A stretch of 64,000 bases of DNA from Pomphorhynchus laevis (Eukaryota; Acanthocephala; Palaeacanthocephala; Echinorhynchida; Pomphorhynchidae), in contig WNNJ02003106.1 in the NCBI GenBank assembly GCA_012934845.2, positions 1 to 64,000 on the forward strand, given 5' to 3'. The notes beneath the pieces are model-generated. The model ran no database searches, was not told the origin of the DNA, and was given only the letters and a program-made list of their open reading frames with translations. The number at the start of each line of letters is the position of its first letter. The first letter of the stretch is position 1. The position numbers were made by a program, and so were the translations under genes. Shown here piece after piece: positions 11,512-22,119 of this stretch.

Positions 11512-12273
11512 ATGAATTCTAATTCGACGCCGAAGCGTTGTTGCCATTGCCGGAGTAAACGTTCGGGTTATGTTACAAACTATCAGTATCCAATGAGGCA
11601 ACAACAAGATACTGCAAATCCAGAGGAGCAAATGGAATCTCAAAAATGGTCACTCTGTGAAACTCTGGAGAAGATTATTATTTATCAATTGGACGTAATA
11701 AGTTTAGTAATTGAGTCGTGGCACACTGCCGAATTATTTTCAGTGATGAGACAACGTTGGGAATTTTTGAAACAAAGCAAAATAATTGAGAATGTTATAA
11801 ACTGTTGTGATTTGAATATTTCATTATGTCCGGATCTTTTAATGCATAAGAAACGGTTAACTAGACTGTGCAGCGAATCCACCTCTGCATTTCGACAACT
11901 AGGAATGGATAAGCTACTTGCACTAAAGAATGAACCATTGTGTAGCAGCCAAAACAAGCAATATTTAACATTTATTCAGTGTTTTAAGAAGAAACTCAAC
12001 TTTTTTGGAAAGGCAGCTTTAAACTCAACGATAAAAGAGGAATCAATCGAATTATTTTTTGACAGTGTATATCGATTTTTACAAGAAATTCAATACTCAC
12101 TGACAATGATCCACGAATGTATTTCACAGCATGAACCTCACGGTGTTAACACCTACGCCCTCATAATGTTGATAAGATCAATACTATCTTATGATTGGTA
12201 TATTATAAAACTATTTTCAGAACATTTTCACAAGGTAACTAAATTGGTTGAATCAGAGGAGGATATTGAATAG
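11512..12273 (+). CDS. Unrecognised 253-residue protein
   Basis: An intact single-exon frame beginning MNSNSTPKRCCHCRSKRSGY and ending before tag at 12271. An acceptor-like cacag at 11474-11478 leaves the frame open upstream in phase 0, so it could instead be the last exon of a spliced gene. Residues 5-20 hold a small C-C-x-x-C cluster; the rest is predicted mostly helical, with hydrophobic stretches such as GVNTYALIMLIRSILSYDWY near the C-terminus and no signal peptide. Base composition is clearly less AT-rich than the flanks, and the frame has none of the stops that riddle nearby transposon fragments, so it looks like a host gene. I do not recognise the family. Confidence 0.6.
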   Translation: MNSNSTPKRCCHCRSKRSGYVTNYQYPMRQQQDTANPEEQMESQKWSLCETLEKIIIYQLDVISLVIESWHTAELFSVMRQRWEFLKQSKIIENVINCCDLNISLCPDLLMHKKRLTRLCSESTSAFRQLGMDKLLALKNEPLCSSQNKQYLTFIQCFKKKLNFFGKAALNSTIKEESIELFFDSVYRFLQEIQYSLTMIHECISQHEPHGVNTYALIMLIRSILSYDWYIIKLFSEHFHKVTKLVESEEDIE

Positions 12274-12697
12274 TTAATACGATAACAACTATATATAGAG
12301 AAGGCAATTAGGATTATTAACCGTTTTTCTGAATCAAATGCATTTAGATTGTACCGTATTTTGTTGAAAAATAAAAATTTTTCTTGTGTTATCTCAATAC
12401 TATACATAAACTATCAATTAAATGTTATATGATCTCAATTCATATTTTAAATTTAGAATTTCGGAGCAGGATAAATACAATACTATTTTATTTTTTATAT
12501 TTCGCCAGCTGTCAAATAAGTGAATAATTGCTAATGATTAATTGTTGATGTTATTATGAACGTTGACGAACATACCGATTACCTTTAAGAAGAAAATTTG
12601 GACTCAAGACCAAAAAAGTGTTGAACATAAACAAAACATTTATATTTCGCAATATACAACTTCACGAGGTGTATTTTGAAAATTTCAACTTATCTTT
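12274..12697. other. 3' flank of the preceding gene
   Basis: AT-rich sequence with no canonical AATAAA directly after the stop. Nothing else recognised. Confidence 0.4.
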
Positions 12698-12876
12698 ACG
12701 GCCTCAGGTTCAGAGGGATCCGAGCCCCTCGGCCGCACCAGCGCGCCGCCCTCTGACTGAACCATTCGGGGTATCTCACACACCTAAGAGTCCAGTCAAG
12801 GCAGACTATGGTTGATAATCTCGAGATGAGGAGCTTGAGAAACCTTAGTCTTTGTTCTGGGGGACGTCCTCGTCAA
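12698..12876 (-). mobile_element. tRNA-derived SINE copy 1
   Basis: GC-rich island in AT-rich sequence, homologous to copies at 17945-18197 and 32311-32453. On the minus strand the family has an A-box-like TGGTTCAGTCAG and, about 40-45 bases later, a B-box-like GGCTCGGATCC, the spacing of a tRNA-type internal RNA polymerase III promoter. Confidence 0.65.
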
Positions 12877-13134
12877 AAACATATTTTGCTTGCTGCTGCT
12901 AGTATTACCAGAAGCATAAACAAAATATATTTCCCTGACTGCTGCTAGAGCATCATCAGAAACATAAACAAAACATTTATTTCACTAGCTGCTGCTAGCA
13001 TCATCAGAAACAAAACGTGTTTTGTTTCTGTCTCTGATGATAATAGCAGCAACTAGCGAAATATAAAAATAAATTAGTACTGTATTACTAATAGATGACT
13101 TATTAATAGATAACATATTATCTATTACTTTTAC

Positions 13135-13416
13135 AAATGTTGCTTCAAAAAAAATTACAAATAATAAATTGTGTCTAAGTCTTGTCTATCGCTCGTACCC
13201 TCAACCGTGCCCAGAACGCAACTAGCGTTACCGCGTTGGATGGCAACGCTCAGCCTCTGCAGCAGGAAATCCGTGGACCGCCACTCTTCGGTCACTGCTG
13301 CTATCCGCCGACCTATTTCATGCATTAGGCCTTCCGCCTCTGAGCCCAACGCACCAAGCGTTTCCACGCCGACCGGCAAAAAATTGTAGATCGGTGTCAG
13401 ACAGGCGTATTTGTCA
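13135..13416 (-). pseudogene. Fragment of a retroelement C-terminal protein
   Basis: On the minus strand the frame from about 13418 to 13158 reads FLPVGVETLGALGSEAEG, then EIGRRIAAVTEE, STDFLLQRLSVAIQRGNA and VLGT. This pattern (L-P-V-x-V-E-T-L-G ... E-I-G-R-R ... F-L-x-Q-R-[IL]-S-[IV]-A-[IV]-Q-R-x-N-A) is one I recall from the tail of retrotransposon polyproteins in invertebrates. It is GC-rich (over 50%) in an AT-rich context, has no start codon of its own and is bracketed by 75-base direct repeats. Confidence 0.5.
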
Positions 13417-13495
13417 GCAACTAGCGAAATATAAAAATAAATTAGTACTGTATTACTAATAAATAACTTATTTATAGCTAACTTATTATCTATTA

Positions 13496-13620
13496 TGAAT
13501 TGACTAATAAATAACAGACGTTGTATCAGAATAAGAATTAGAGGTAATCACGAGAAACTGCTTTGCTATCAGTTTTCGGCCCCTAACTCCTCTACCCAAC
13601 ATAGCAGCGGGGCCAAATTT
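13496..13620 (-). repeat. Solo copy of the Penelope-like element 3' terminus
   Basis: Same conserved block as at 113-250, 25683-25825, 26030-26175 and 44765-44900 (AACAGACGTTGTATCAGAAT; CCTCTACCCAACATAGCAGC). In full copies it lies just after the RT, with the RT read from the other strand of this block. Here no RT is attached. Confidence 0.65.
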
Positions 13621-13760
13621 CGCTAGTTGAAGCTAGCATCATCAGAAACACAAACAAAACATATTTCGCTAGCTGCTGCCAGCATCATCAGAAACAAAAC
13701 GTGTTTTGTTTCAGTTTCTTATGATAATAGCAGCAACTAGTAAAATATAAAAATAAATTA

Positions 13761-15195
13761 GTATTCTGCTCCAAAATTGCAAATATCAAATGATAAGTCT
13801 TTATCGCTTTTGCACAGAATTATTCAAATTTTACTAAAATTATAAACAAACTATCGGCTGAATTTTAAAATAGGGCCAGAGACTAGGATATACTTGATAA
13901 AATTTTATCTGTAAAATGGGCAAGGATAATAATCATTAAAGTTTTTTACCAAGTACGCCACAATTTAGAGTTATTTAAAATTTATGAAAATTTAAAAAAT
14001 TGCTTATTCGATTTTTCATAACGGATATTTGCCACGAAAAATTACTTTTGTTTTTTTAATTAAAATTTTTTTCTTTTAAGTTTAGAAAATTATTGAAATT
14101 ATTTTTCAATAATTTTTATTCGGACTTTCGATGATAGAGTGATGAACTAAAATTTTAAGGTTTAATTAGAATCGTTTAGGAAGGAATTTGAATTTCAGTG
14201 ATTAAAATTTAATTAAAATATTTTTTAATTCAAGCATTTTATCTAAAAGCCACAATTTAATTATTGTTTATTATTCATATTAAATGTTTTGTTGTTACGA
14301 TAATTTGTAATTTGATACAGATAATATATCTAATACATATTTTTTAAAACTGTCATTCAGTTATAAATGTCTGATTGACAAAATTTAAATAAACGATACT
14401 ACGGTATTTTTTTGTATTTTTATGCTTCTCTGTTTTAGTACGTACATGTTGCGAACAAGATCATTCATAAACTTTGTAAACCTAGTGTTCGAATTTCTGT
14501 CCGTAATGCTTAATCTCGGTTTTCGGTCGGCTAGAAGTACATCAACTGGTTGTTAACTTGTGCCAATTGGTACGTGATATATACGTGGGTCGACCAAAAA
14601 TTCACACTTGGTTGGCAAAAATGTCAATAAAATTAATAGTTTTTAGCGAACTTATTATAATGAATAAGTTAGCTAATAAGAACCTTTTTAGTAAATGTTA
14701 TTCCAATCATCATAAGTTGGAGTAAAAATCAAACAAGTTGTTTGTTAATTGTGAAGGCGTTCATTATACTTTGAATGTATGTCATAAATGTGTTTCAACT
14801 ATGACTACAAGGAAATTAATTTTAAAACAGCTTTTCCTTAAGCGTTTGCCGCGTATGATAACGAGGTCCGCTACAGTCCGCATTTTCTGTCTCAATTTGG
14901 TGCTATTATTGTTTGCGCGGAGAACGTGGATGTACTATTGTAGTCGCATTTTGTGAAGTTCATTGAGACAGCATGTCATAATGTTGATGGGAAGGTTTTG
15001 TTTTACGACTGGTATGTCATGAAGTCTATCGCCAACCATCCTCCTTTCTCATCATGGGTTTGGAACCGGCTATGGCGGTCCCAAACCATGTAAGTGTACT
15101 CGATGACGTGTACTCCCATCATCGTCAAGTACCTGACGATGATGAGAGTACCCGTCAAAACGTAACGTTTTTGAAATAATAATCGAATTTCACTC
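13761..15195. other. Intergenic stretch with a long hairpin
   Basis: No gene recognised. A less AT-rich patch at 14740-15060 has short open frames without recognisable homology. At 15110-15151 an 18-base inverted repeat (GTACTCCCATCATCGTCA; one 2-base mismatch) closes on a 6-base loop AGTACC. Confidence 0.5.
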
Positions 15196-15199
15196 CTTT

Positions 15200-15960
15200 A
15201 AATCTCTTATTAGGAATTCTTTTACATACAAAAGAAACTATTTATTCAAGCTATTATTTGCAATACTATTTATTACAGTCTTGCAGGTATTTAAGGAATA
15301 GGAAAAATAGACTTAAAAATATTAAAAAAAGATATGTATATAAATGAACAATTGGAAATATTAAAACAACTTTTAAGAGATAATAAGCTAAAAGATCTTT
15401 ATGTAAATAAAATAAGTTTTCTAAAGATAACATTTGCTTAGTAAACAATATATTAATTAACGATTATGATAGGTTAAGTTGTATAATAGAGAGTTATTGT
15501 AATACAAATTACTATAATCGTACAATAAATGTTAATAATAACAATAGAAAATATACATTAACCATAAACTTCATTAATAAATGTATAGATAACATAAATA
15601 TAGGTAGACTTTTAAATAATTCTAAAAGTAAAGAAATAATAGGATCAGATTTAAGTAAATATATTCCTAAAATAAGGTATAAGTTGTTACCGCCATTAGG
15701 ACGAAAAAATTGTGATTATAATAAAGAATTGAAATCTATATGTAACGATAATATTAGAAACATCATAGAAACAGAATGCAATTGTAAAAGTCTTAGTTTT
15801 GATAAAATAAATGAACATATATGTACCCATAATCTAGAATAATTGAAAATTGTGAATTGATGATAATGACGTCAAAAGGATATAGATTAAGTACGAAATA
15901 GATTTAGTACGCTTTATACAAATCTAGATTTAGCAGATATTAAAAAAGTGTTACAAAACT
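15200..15960 (+). mobile_element. Penelope-like RT fragment (N-terminal part)
   Basis: Plus-strand copy colinear with the 11060-11430 piece, extending further to KEIIGSDLSKYIPKIRYKLL, LGRKNCDYNKELKSICNDN and CNCKSLSFDKINEHICTHNL. Interrupted by frameshifts and stops; ends abruptly near 15960. Confidence 0.65.
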
Positions 15961-17630
15961 TAATTAACCTAAAAAAATCAAAAATTTGTTCTCGCTGTAT
16001 GTGGGGTCGAGGAATAAAGTATTACTGCTATTTGATTAAAGTATAGTTGTCGTCTGACCTCTCAGCTATCTGGTAAATTATATACCGGGTAAAATATGAT
16101 CGGTTGTTGAGTAATAGTGAACTTTTGCTACTATACAGATTTTTAACTTCTATAAGGTTTTATATCAGACATTAATATATTAAAATTACAGTAAATTTTT
16201 GCTACCATACAAATGTCAAACGTTCTCTGTGAACCTAACAAACCGCAAAGACTTTCCTAGTTTGTATTGCAACCTACCCAGTCATCAAAGATTGCTGACT
16301 AAAGTTGTCGGCTGATTGCCCAGATTTCTCTTCACACTAGTGTCCACAGTTAAACATCACATTAGATAATATGAATTTAATCATACAAAGAGTACCTCGA
16401 TGCCATGTAGATTTATTGATATTTTTGTGTGTCAGACATCATGCTTGATATTGTAAAATTAATACCAGTCTAAAAGCGCAATATCTCAACAAAGATAGCA
16501 TTCAAAACAGAAAGTATCTTCATTATGACCATTCTTTAGTTACGCTGTCGTTATGCCAATATTAGCATTGAAATAACTAAGCGAAGAAGACTGCTTACCA
16601 ATACCATAAGTTCATCCACAAATACTAAGTTTTCCAAGCTAGCATTGCATGTATGCACTGCTCATCGCTAACCCCTTTTCTTTCCGTTGATAATAGTCTA
16701 CTGGACGTCAGTATATCGCTAAATGTAGCTAACGATATCACTAACGATTTTTGTCATTGCAGAGTTAACTTTTCAAATTTAAGTGAATTTAAAAAGACAT
16801 TTAAGTCGACATTCTGCAATCTAAATTTACGTACAAGCACGTATAGTGTATATAAAAAGTTACAATTAAAAGTATATGTTATTCCCATCTTAAGACTGAC
16901 CAAAATTACATTTAAATAATAACTTAAGTTAATTAGTACGCAATCAATAATGTTGTTAATAATAATGTTGCGTCGTTCAGCAGTATCGCTGCGAAATAAG
17001 ACCAAGTTTTATTTGGGGATATGAATACCAAAAAAATATATAGACTGAAGTTTTATCTATCTTTGCGTGTATAGCTTGATATGATTAACCATCGAGCTTG
17101 TTTTGTTAGTTTTTAGCGCATTAAATTCTGATTAAGAGTGCAACGTTCATGTAGTTCGGTCTTGATTACAAAAACCATCTGTTTTTGAAACCAATCGTTT
17201 CTCTGTATTGTGCTATATAGCGGTAGACGGCTTCGATGCACTCTATAGGTCTCTTTTATTTACATATACTTATGTAATTGATAATTCGAGTATCAAATAA
17301 CTTTGTTACTTCACAACGGATTGTCTCGATAATTGACATTGTGTATGCTTAAGCCTGATGTATTAAAATTTGGAGTAGTCGCAATAGAATATCACGTGCG
17401 GTGGCTATTTTGGCTATCATAGTACTACGTCTCACTCTTTATCTTTGATGTTTAGTCGTGATTTGAAGTTTAAATTTATTCAGTGAGGTTTAAAATCAAT
17501 CAGTACATTATCAACTTACCATCACAATGTGTTTAAATTAGGGTAAATACATGTGATTCATCCATGAACTGTCTGAGTTCATAAATGTCAGTTTCTCCTA
17601 CATATATATTTTAATATAAAATAATCGCAG
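15961..17630. other. Intergenic, nothing recognised
   Basis: AT-rich with scattered short frames (for example 16653-16919) that lack homology, codon bias or splice support. Confidence 0.4.
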
Positions 17631-17912
17631 GAAATGTAAATGACACATACCAACGCCGTAAAGTAAAATAAAGGCTTATCGGACAGCTCTTTACCGACAG
17701 ACATAAGGGAACAAATTCATATTATGTTTACTATTAGCGAAGATATTGATAGCTATTAACTACATATTTTTTTTATTTTTTCACTTGCTTTTATGTTTTT
17801 GGACTTACAGATTGAAAAAGCCTTCGAGGAGGCGAAACGTCGAAATAAAACTTTTGTTGCTTGGCGGTGTTGTTTAACAATATACATTGATGCACTTATT
17901 TGTAAGTCCCGC
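17631..17912 (+). repeat. 275-bp dispersed repeat, copy 1
   Basis: Very similar to 32498-32778 in inverted orientation (shared GACAGCTCTTTACCGACAG-like and ATTGTTAAACAACACCGCC segments). It contains GAAAAAGCC, a short loop and GGCGAAACGTC. That resembles the second half of a hammerhead motif as found in PLE-type elements, with the CTGATGA box eroded. Confidence 0.65.
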
Positions 17913-17944
17913 ATGCATTTATATCAATACTTCATGGTAGAAGT

Positions 17945-18197
17945 GGTTGTTCTCTAAACCATCTCCCAGGTACGTCTTTGGGGTACCTGGGCTATCTCGG
18001 GATTAGTCTTCTTCTAAAGAGGACGTCCCCTAGAGCAAAGGCTAAGGTTTCTTAAGCTCCTCGTCTCTCGTTTACCCAGCATCGTCCGCACCGATTGGAT
18101 TCTTCTGGGTGTGAGAGACCCCGGGTGGTTCAATCGGAAAGCCGCGCGTTGGATTGGTTGGGGGGCTCAGATCCCCATGGATTTGAGGCTAGAATAA
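17945..18197 (+). mobile_element. tRNA-derived SINE copy 2
   Basis: Longest SINE copy. A-box-like TGGTTCAATCGG (near 18125-18137) and B-box-like GGCTCAGATCC (near 18164-18174) are correctly spaced for a Pol III type 2 promoter. It lies 33 bases downstream of the 275-bp repeat, the same arrangement as at 32311-32778. Confidence 0.65.
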
Positions 18198-19655
18198 TGG
18201 TGAAGACTCCGACAATGATTATGAAGGTTGCTTCGGAACTATTTGTCTTAGATTATTTATCAGTTGTTAAAATTTATTTATCCTTTTGTGTGAGTAAGAA
18301 AATCTATTATTATTATTCTAAACCATTTGCGGGTACCCATTTGCGGGTAACCTGTTTGACTGTAAATTGTATAGCATCGTGCATGACTTTTTGTTTATTT
18401 TATAATGAATTCATCTCTCTTTAAAAAAAATTATTCTAAACCATCTAAGCTTTAATAAGCGCAGTGAATATCACGGATACTCATGTACTTTACGACATCA
18501 ATCGTGTGTCAAATTAAAGAAAACTTTAGCCTTTCACAACGAGTAACGTTATATTGTAGAAGCTCCTGGATAAAGGGAATTATGGAAATGAATTAGTATT
18601 TGCTTGGATTGACATATTTTCATTTGAATTAGTCAATATTATTTAGTTAAATATTTTTTGCCTAATGGCATGTAACTTAAGTCTTTAGGTTTGCAAAAAT
18701 ATACAGGCAAGTATTGTCACGTCAGGCAAGTTTTTTAAAATTTTTAAATTGCCGGGAATATTATTGCCTCAGAAATAAATCTGTCATTTGCGAAATTGTG
18801 CTGACGCTTCTTGCGTTACAGATGCGTCGTTTGCACAGGAAGACGTTTGTTTTTCGTCGTAAGTTCGATGTCGTTTCATGCACGCGTCGTCAACGTCTGT
18901 CGCAGCAATAAAATATAATAACCTAATTCACACATACGCAGAAGAGACAAAGTGCAGAATTTAGAGAGGAGCATTCTCTTCATGTTCTCTTTTTCTGTGA
19001 TGATTTCCATCTTTTCGTAGTCTTCTTTCGAATCGCTCTCTCCACTGCTTTTTTGTCTTTTTGTATGTGATTTTTTTGCGTATAGTGTACAATATATATG
19101 AGAGAGCAAGCAAATGGAGTAAAAGTGCATAAAAAATCTGCTTTGACGACTAGTTGCAAGAATGCTATTTGTTGCGCAATCACTTCGCATGATTTTCGTC
19201 GTTCTTCTACCATTACTAAGATGCCATTGGCTACAAAGTATTCAGCAAAAACCATCTTTTTCGTCTGATCGTATGTATTTTATTTGGAGAAGATGGTATA
19301 CACATTCGAAATGAACTACTTTACACTGAATTGCAACACCTTTGTTATCGTTTCTCCACCGGAACATACTGATCATTAACAACAAAGGGCAAGTCCGTTG
19401 TTGTAAAGAATTGGAAGGTCGTGTAAAATAGTGTGTAATAAATATAGTCAAATAACATATTCTTTTTTGAAAATCCAAAATGATGTGGTGCTGTTTCGAC
19501 TAGGAAGATAAAAAATAAGCAGCTTTAGAAAAAAGGTCAATAAAAAGTTTTTAGCAACATTGACTATCATCGCGTCTCATAGCCAGATAACGATAGCATA
19601 GAGGAGAAAGTGTCGCCTTTATATAACAAAATAAATTCACATTTTATAAAAACAG
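18198..19655. other. Upstream of candidate ESR exon, nothing recognised
   Basis: Short frames on both strands (18714-18911 plus; 18876-19478 minus) show no family signature I can defend. Slightly less AT-rich at 18780-18900. Confidence 0.4.
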
Positions 19656-19794
19656 AGTATTACCTGTTTATTTTACATGTATGTCGGAAATTCAATGCTA
19701 CAAATCGATATTAGCGGTGGCACGAGCGGCACTGGTGGAGGATGCTCTGCTGGTGGGGGCACCGGAGGAGGAGGCTCTTCACAAAAGTCTATCG
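19656..19794 (+). CDS. Candidate A/B-domain exon of the ESR-like receptor
   Basis: A Gly/Ser/Thr-rich stretch (SGGTSGTGGGCSAGGGTGGG) is open from an ATG at 19677 or an acceptor-like acag at 19655. It ends at gtaaag in phase 1 after QKSI. That phase is exactly the one needed by the DNA-binding-domain exon at 31792, and no better upstream exon is visible. Low-complexity N-termini are common in nuclear receptors. The link across a 12 kb intron is inference only. Confidence 0.4.
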
Positions 19795-19879
19795 GTAAAG
19801 TAGATCTGATTTGTGTTCAAAACAGCTGCATAAAAAACGTGATCCTTTACTTTTTTAAATCACTTTTAATTAGTTACTT

Positions 19880-20290
19880 TATTTAATACCCTATTGTCTT
19901 TTATTTTAAATATTTATTCATAATGTCAATATATAGATAAATAGTCAATTTACGCATACATTTATTTTTATTCAATTATGATATTTAAACTAACAACAAA
20001 GTATTTATGCCAATAAATATTTTATATTTTATCAATATTTTAATATTATAATATGTTATAATATTTTAATATGTTATATTGAGATGTTTTAATATTATAA
20101 TATTTTAATATTATGAATATAATATTTAATATTATGAATATTTTAATATTATATTATGATATTATATTATAATAAATTATATTATATTATGATATTATAT
20201 TATAATGTTATGAATATAATATTTAATATTATGAATATTTTAATATTATAATATGTTATAATATTATAATATTTCAATATGTTATATTGA
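19880..20290. repeat. AATATTTTAATATTATGAAT simple-sequence tract
   Basis: Nearly pure A/T with overlapping copies of AATATTTTAATATTATGAAT and ATATTATGATATTATATTA; low-complexity intronic sequence. Confidence 0.7.
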
Positions 20291-21595
20291 GATGTAAAGC
20301 AGATTTGGATATATATTTTACCTATCTTTTGTGACATTTTGTAATATTTCATGATATTACAACTACGTGTATCCCTTACGTCTACAAATAATTTGAATTA
20401 TTTTTATGCTTGTATTCTCTCTCACCTTTATGGTAAAATGTTATAATTGGTTTTTAACATTGACACCAATCTTAAATAATAAACAATCTGATAATAATAG
20501 TAAAAGTATAATAATAAAATATTAAATAATATTAAAAGTATATTTTAAAAATAGTTTATTATTTAAATGACAAATTATTGATTTTATTAAAGGCTTTTTC
20601 GCTATTTCATAGTATAGGCTTTACATGCATGTTTTAAACTTTCTGCGTATTATCCGATTTGTTTAATTATTTTGCTAGGAAATGTCAATGTTATTTTTAT
20701 CGTCCATGTAAATTCGAATTTTGGGAGTAGGATCAAAAAAGAAAACTTTTAGTATTTGGCTAACTTATATTAACATAATCAGAAAAAATACATGTATTTT
20801 TATATCATTATTACATATTTTTGATATTTTTAAAAAATACAATAAAAATAGTATTTTTTGATGATACTAACAGAAGTTAGACAAATATTAAAATTAAAAG
20901 TTTTCTTTTATTTTGATACTTCTCCCAAAATTCAATAAAGAAAAATTGATCATCAAAATCAAATATTTACAATCTATGTAGATGATCAACTTATTTATCT
21001 TAAAATTATTTAGTTAAATTAATATTTTATTATTTAAATCATTATTTTCAATACAAAACATGTTTAATGTCCAGAAATAGTCACCTCAATCAATGAATGT
21101 AAAATAATAAAACAAAATTTATAGCTAATATATTCAAAGTTAATTAGCTCATAAGTTAGCATCTTTAAGTTATTACTCTTATAATTCGTCAAGGTTCAGA
21201 CGAAATCTTCATAGTTTCTCTCTATTATAACATTTCAATTCTGCTAAAAACAAGTTCATTCAAATCAGCGCTTCTGTGTTCTTCACGAGCTGAAGTTTTT
21301 GATTATTTCATTGTAAGAATCCTCATAATGCATTTTTAGTTGAATATTTATCGTTTTTGATAGCAACGAAAGAGTCATAGCTCGAAACATTTAGCTCTGC
21401 GTTCAAACTGTAAGCAGGTGATACACAAATACTTTGTGAAGTACGGGGATAGTTTTACCATAAGACTTAATTTTGCATTCTTATGAGACAATTTCGATTT
21501 GCTTGATTCTAGTTGATATTCATTAAATGCATTTACTTTTGTTAGCGCATCTGAACACGATAATTTCTTTCGTTAGATCATCTCAGTCAAGTAAT
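20291..21595. other. Intronic, AT-rich, nothing recognised
   Basis: No conserved frame, no obvious inverted or tandem repeat. Confidence 0.4.
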
Positions 21596-21599
21596 ATTA

Positions 21600-21800
21600 A
21601 TTATAATATTAATTTACTATTTATTTATATCGTAAAGAAAATGAAATTTACAAGAAACGTATTTTTTTGCATGAGCATTCATTCATGCATATCATATAAT
21701 ATAAAATATATTTTTTTAATATAAAATATAATACATTAAATAATAAAATTTTAAGAATTGCCATAATGTATAATAAAATTGTTTTTATTCTTAATAAAAC
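21600..21800 (+). mobile_element. Short Penelope-like RT C-terminal remnant
   Basis: Contains the family string TATCGTAAAGAAAATG, then TTTACAAGAAACGTATTTTT and GCATGAGCATTCA, equivalent to the YRKDDIFKFTRNIFLHEH segment of better copies. Confidence 0.6.
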
Positions 21801-21916
21801 TAATATATAATTATCTTGTATATTATTATTACTCATATATTATTATTAACTACTAACAATAAAATAACATACAATCTAAAATACATACATTCTATACAAT
21901 CTAAAATACATGCAAC

Positions 21917-22112
21917 AACCTCACGACAACCTCACGACAAACTCATAATAACTCACGACAACCTCACGACAACCTCACGACAAACTCACGACAACCTCAC
22001 GACAACCTCACGACAACCTCACGACAACCTCACGACAACCTCACGACAACCTCACGACAACCTCACGACAACCTCACGACAACCTCACGACAACCTCACG
22101 ACAACCTCACGA
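21917..22112 (+). repeat. 11-bp minisatellite (ACAACCTCACG)
   Basis: About 17 nearly identical head-to-tail copies of ACAACCTCACG, all three frames open on the plus strand because 11 is not a multiple of 3 (protein period 11 residues). It ends a few bases before the start of the Cys-rich retroelement frame at 22120. Confidence 0.85.
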
Positions 22113-22119
22113 TAACCTG

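Larger units (their letters stand above)
12880..13760. repeat. Cluster of short GCTGCTAG/ATCATCAGAAAC repeats
   Basis: A unit of about 50 bases (GCTGCTGCTAGCATCATCAG then AAACATAAACAAAAC) recurs directly at about 12890, 12945, 12990, 13625 and 13670. An inverted half (TGATGATAATAGCAGCAACT) occurs near 13035 and 13725. A 75-base block (AGCAACTAGCGAAATATAAA onward) is directly repeated at 13035-13130 and 13417-13495, flanking the RT-like fragment. Confidence 0.6.

Noticed and set aside
12618-12815. 65-residue plus-strand frame
   Set aside because: Runs through a SINE in antisense; the Pro-rich part is SINE sequence.
13171-13389. Plus-strand frame opposite the GC-rich retroelement fragment
   Set aside because: Shadow of the minus-strand frame, which carries the recognisable motifs.
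18876-19478. Minus-strand frames thought to be piggyBac-like transposase
   Set aside because: No DDD-motif context or other signature could be aligned with confidence.
21816-22115. Plus-strand frame of TTSRQPHDNL repeats that could be an N-terminal extension of the retroelement protein
   Set aside because: It is the translated 11-bp minisatellite; it also stops before the retroelement frame.
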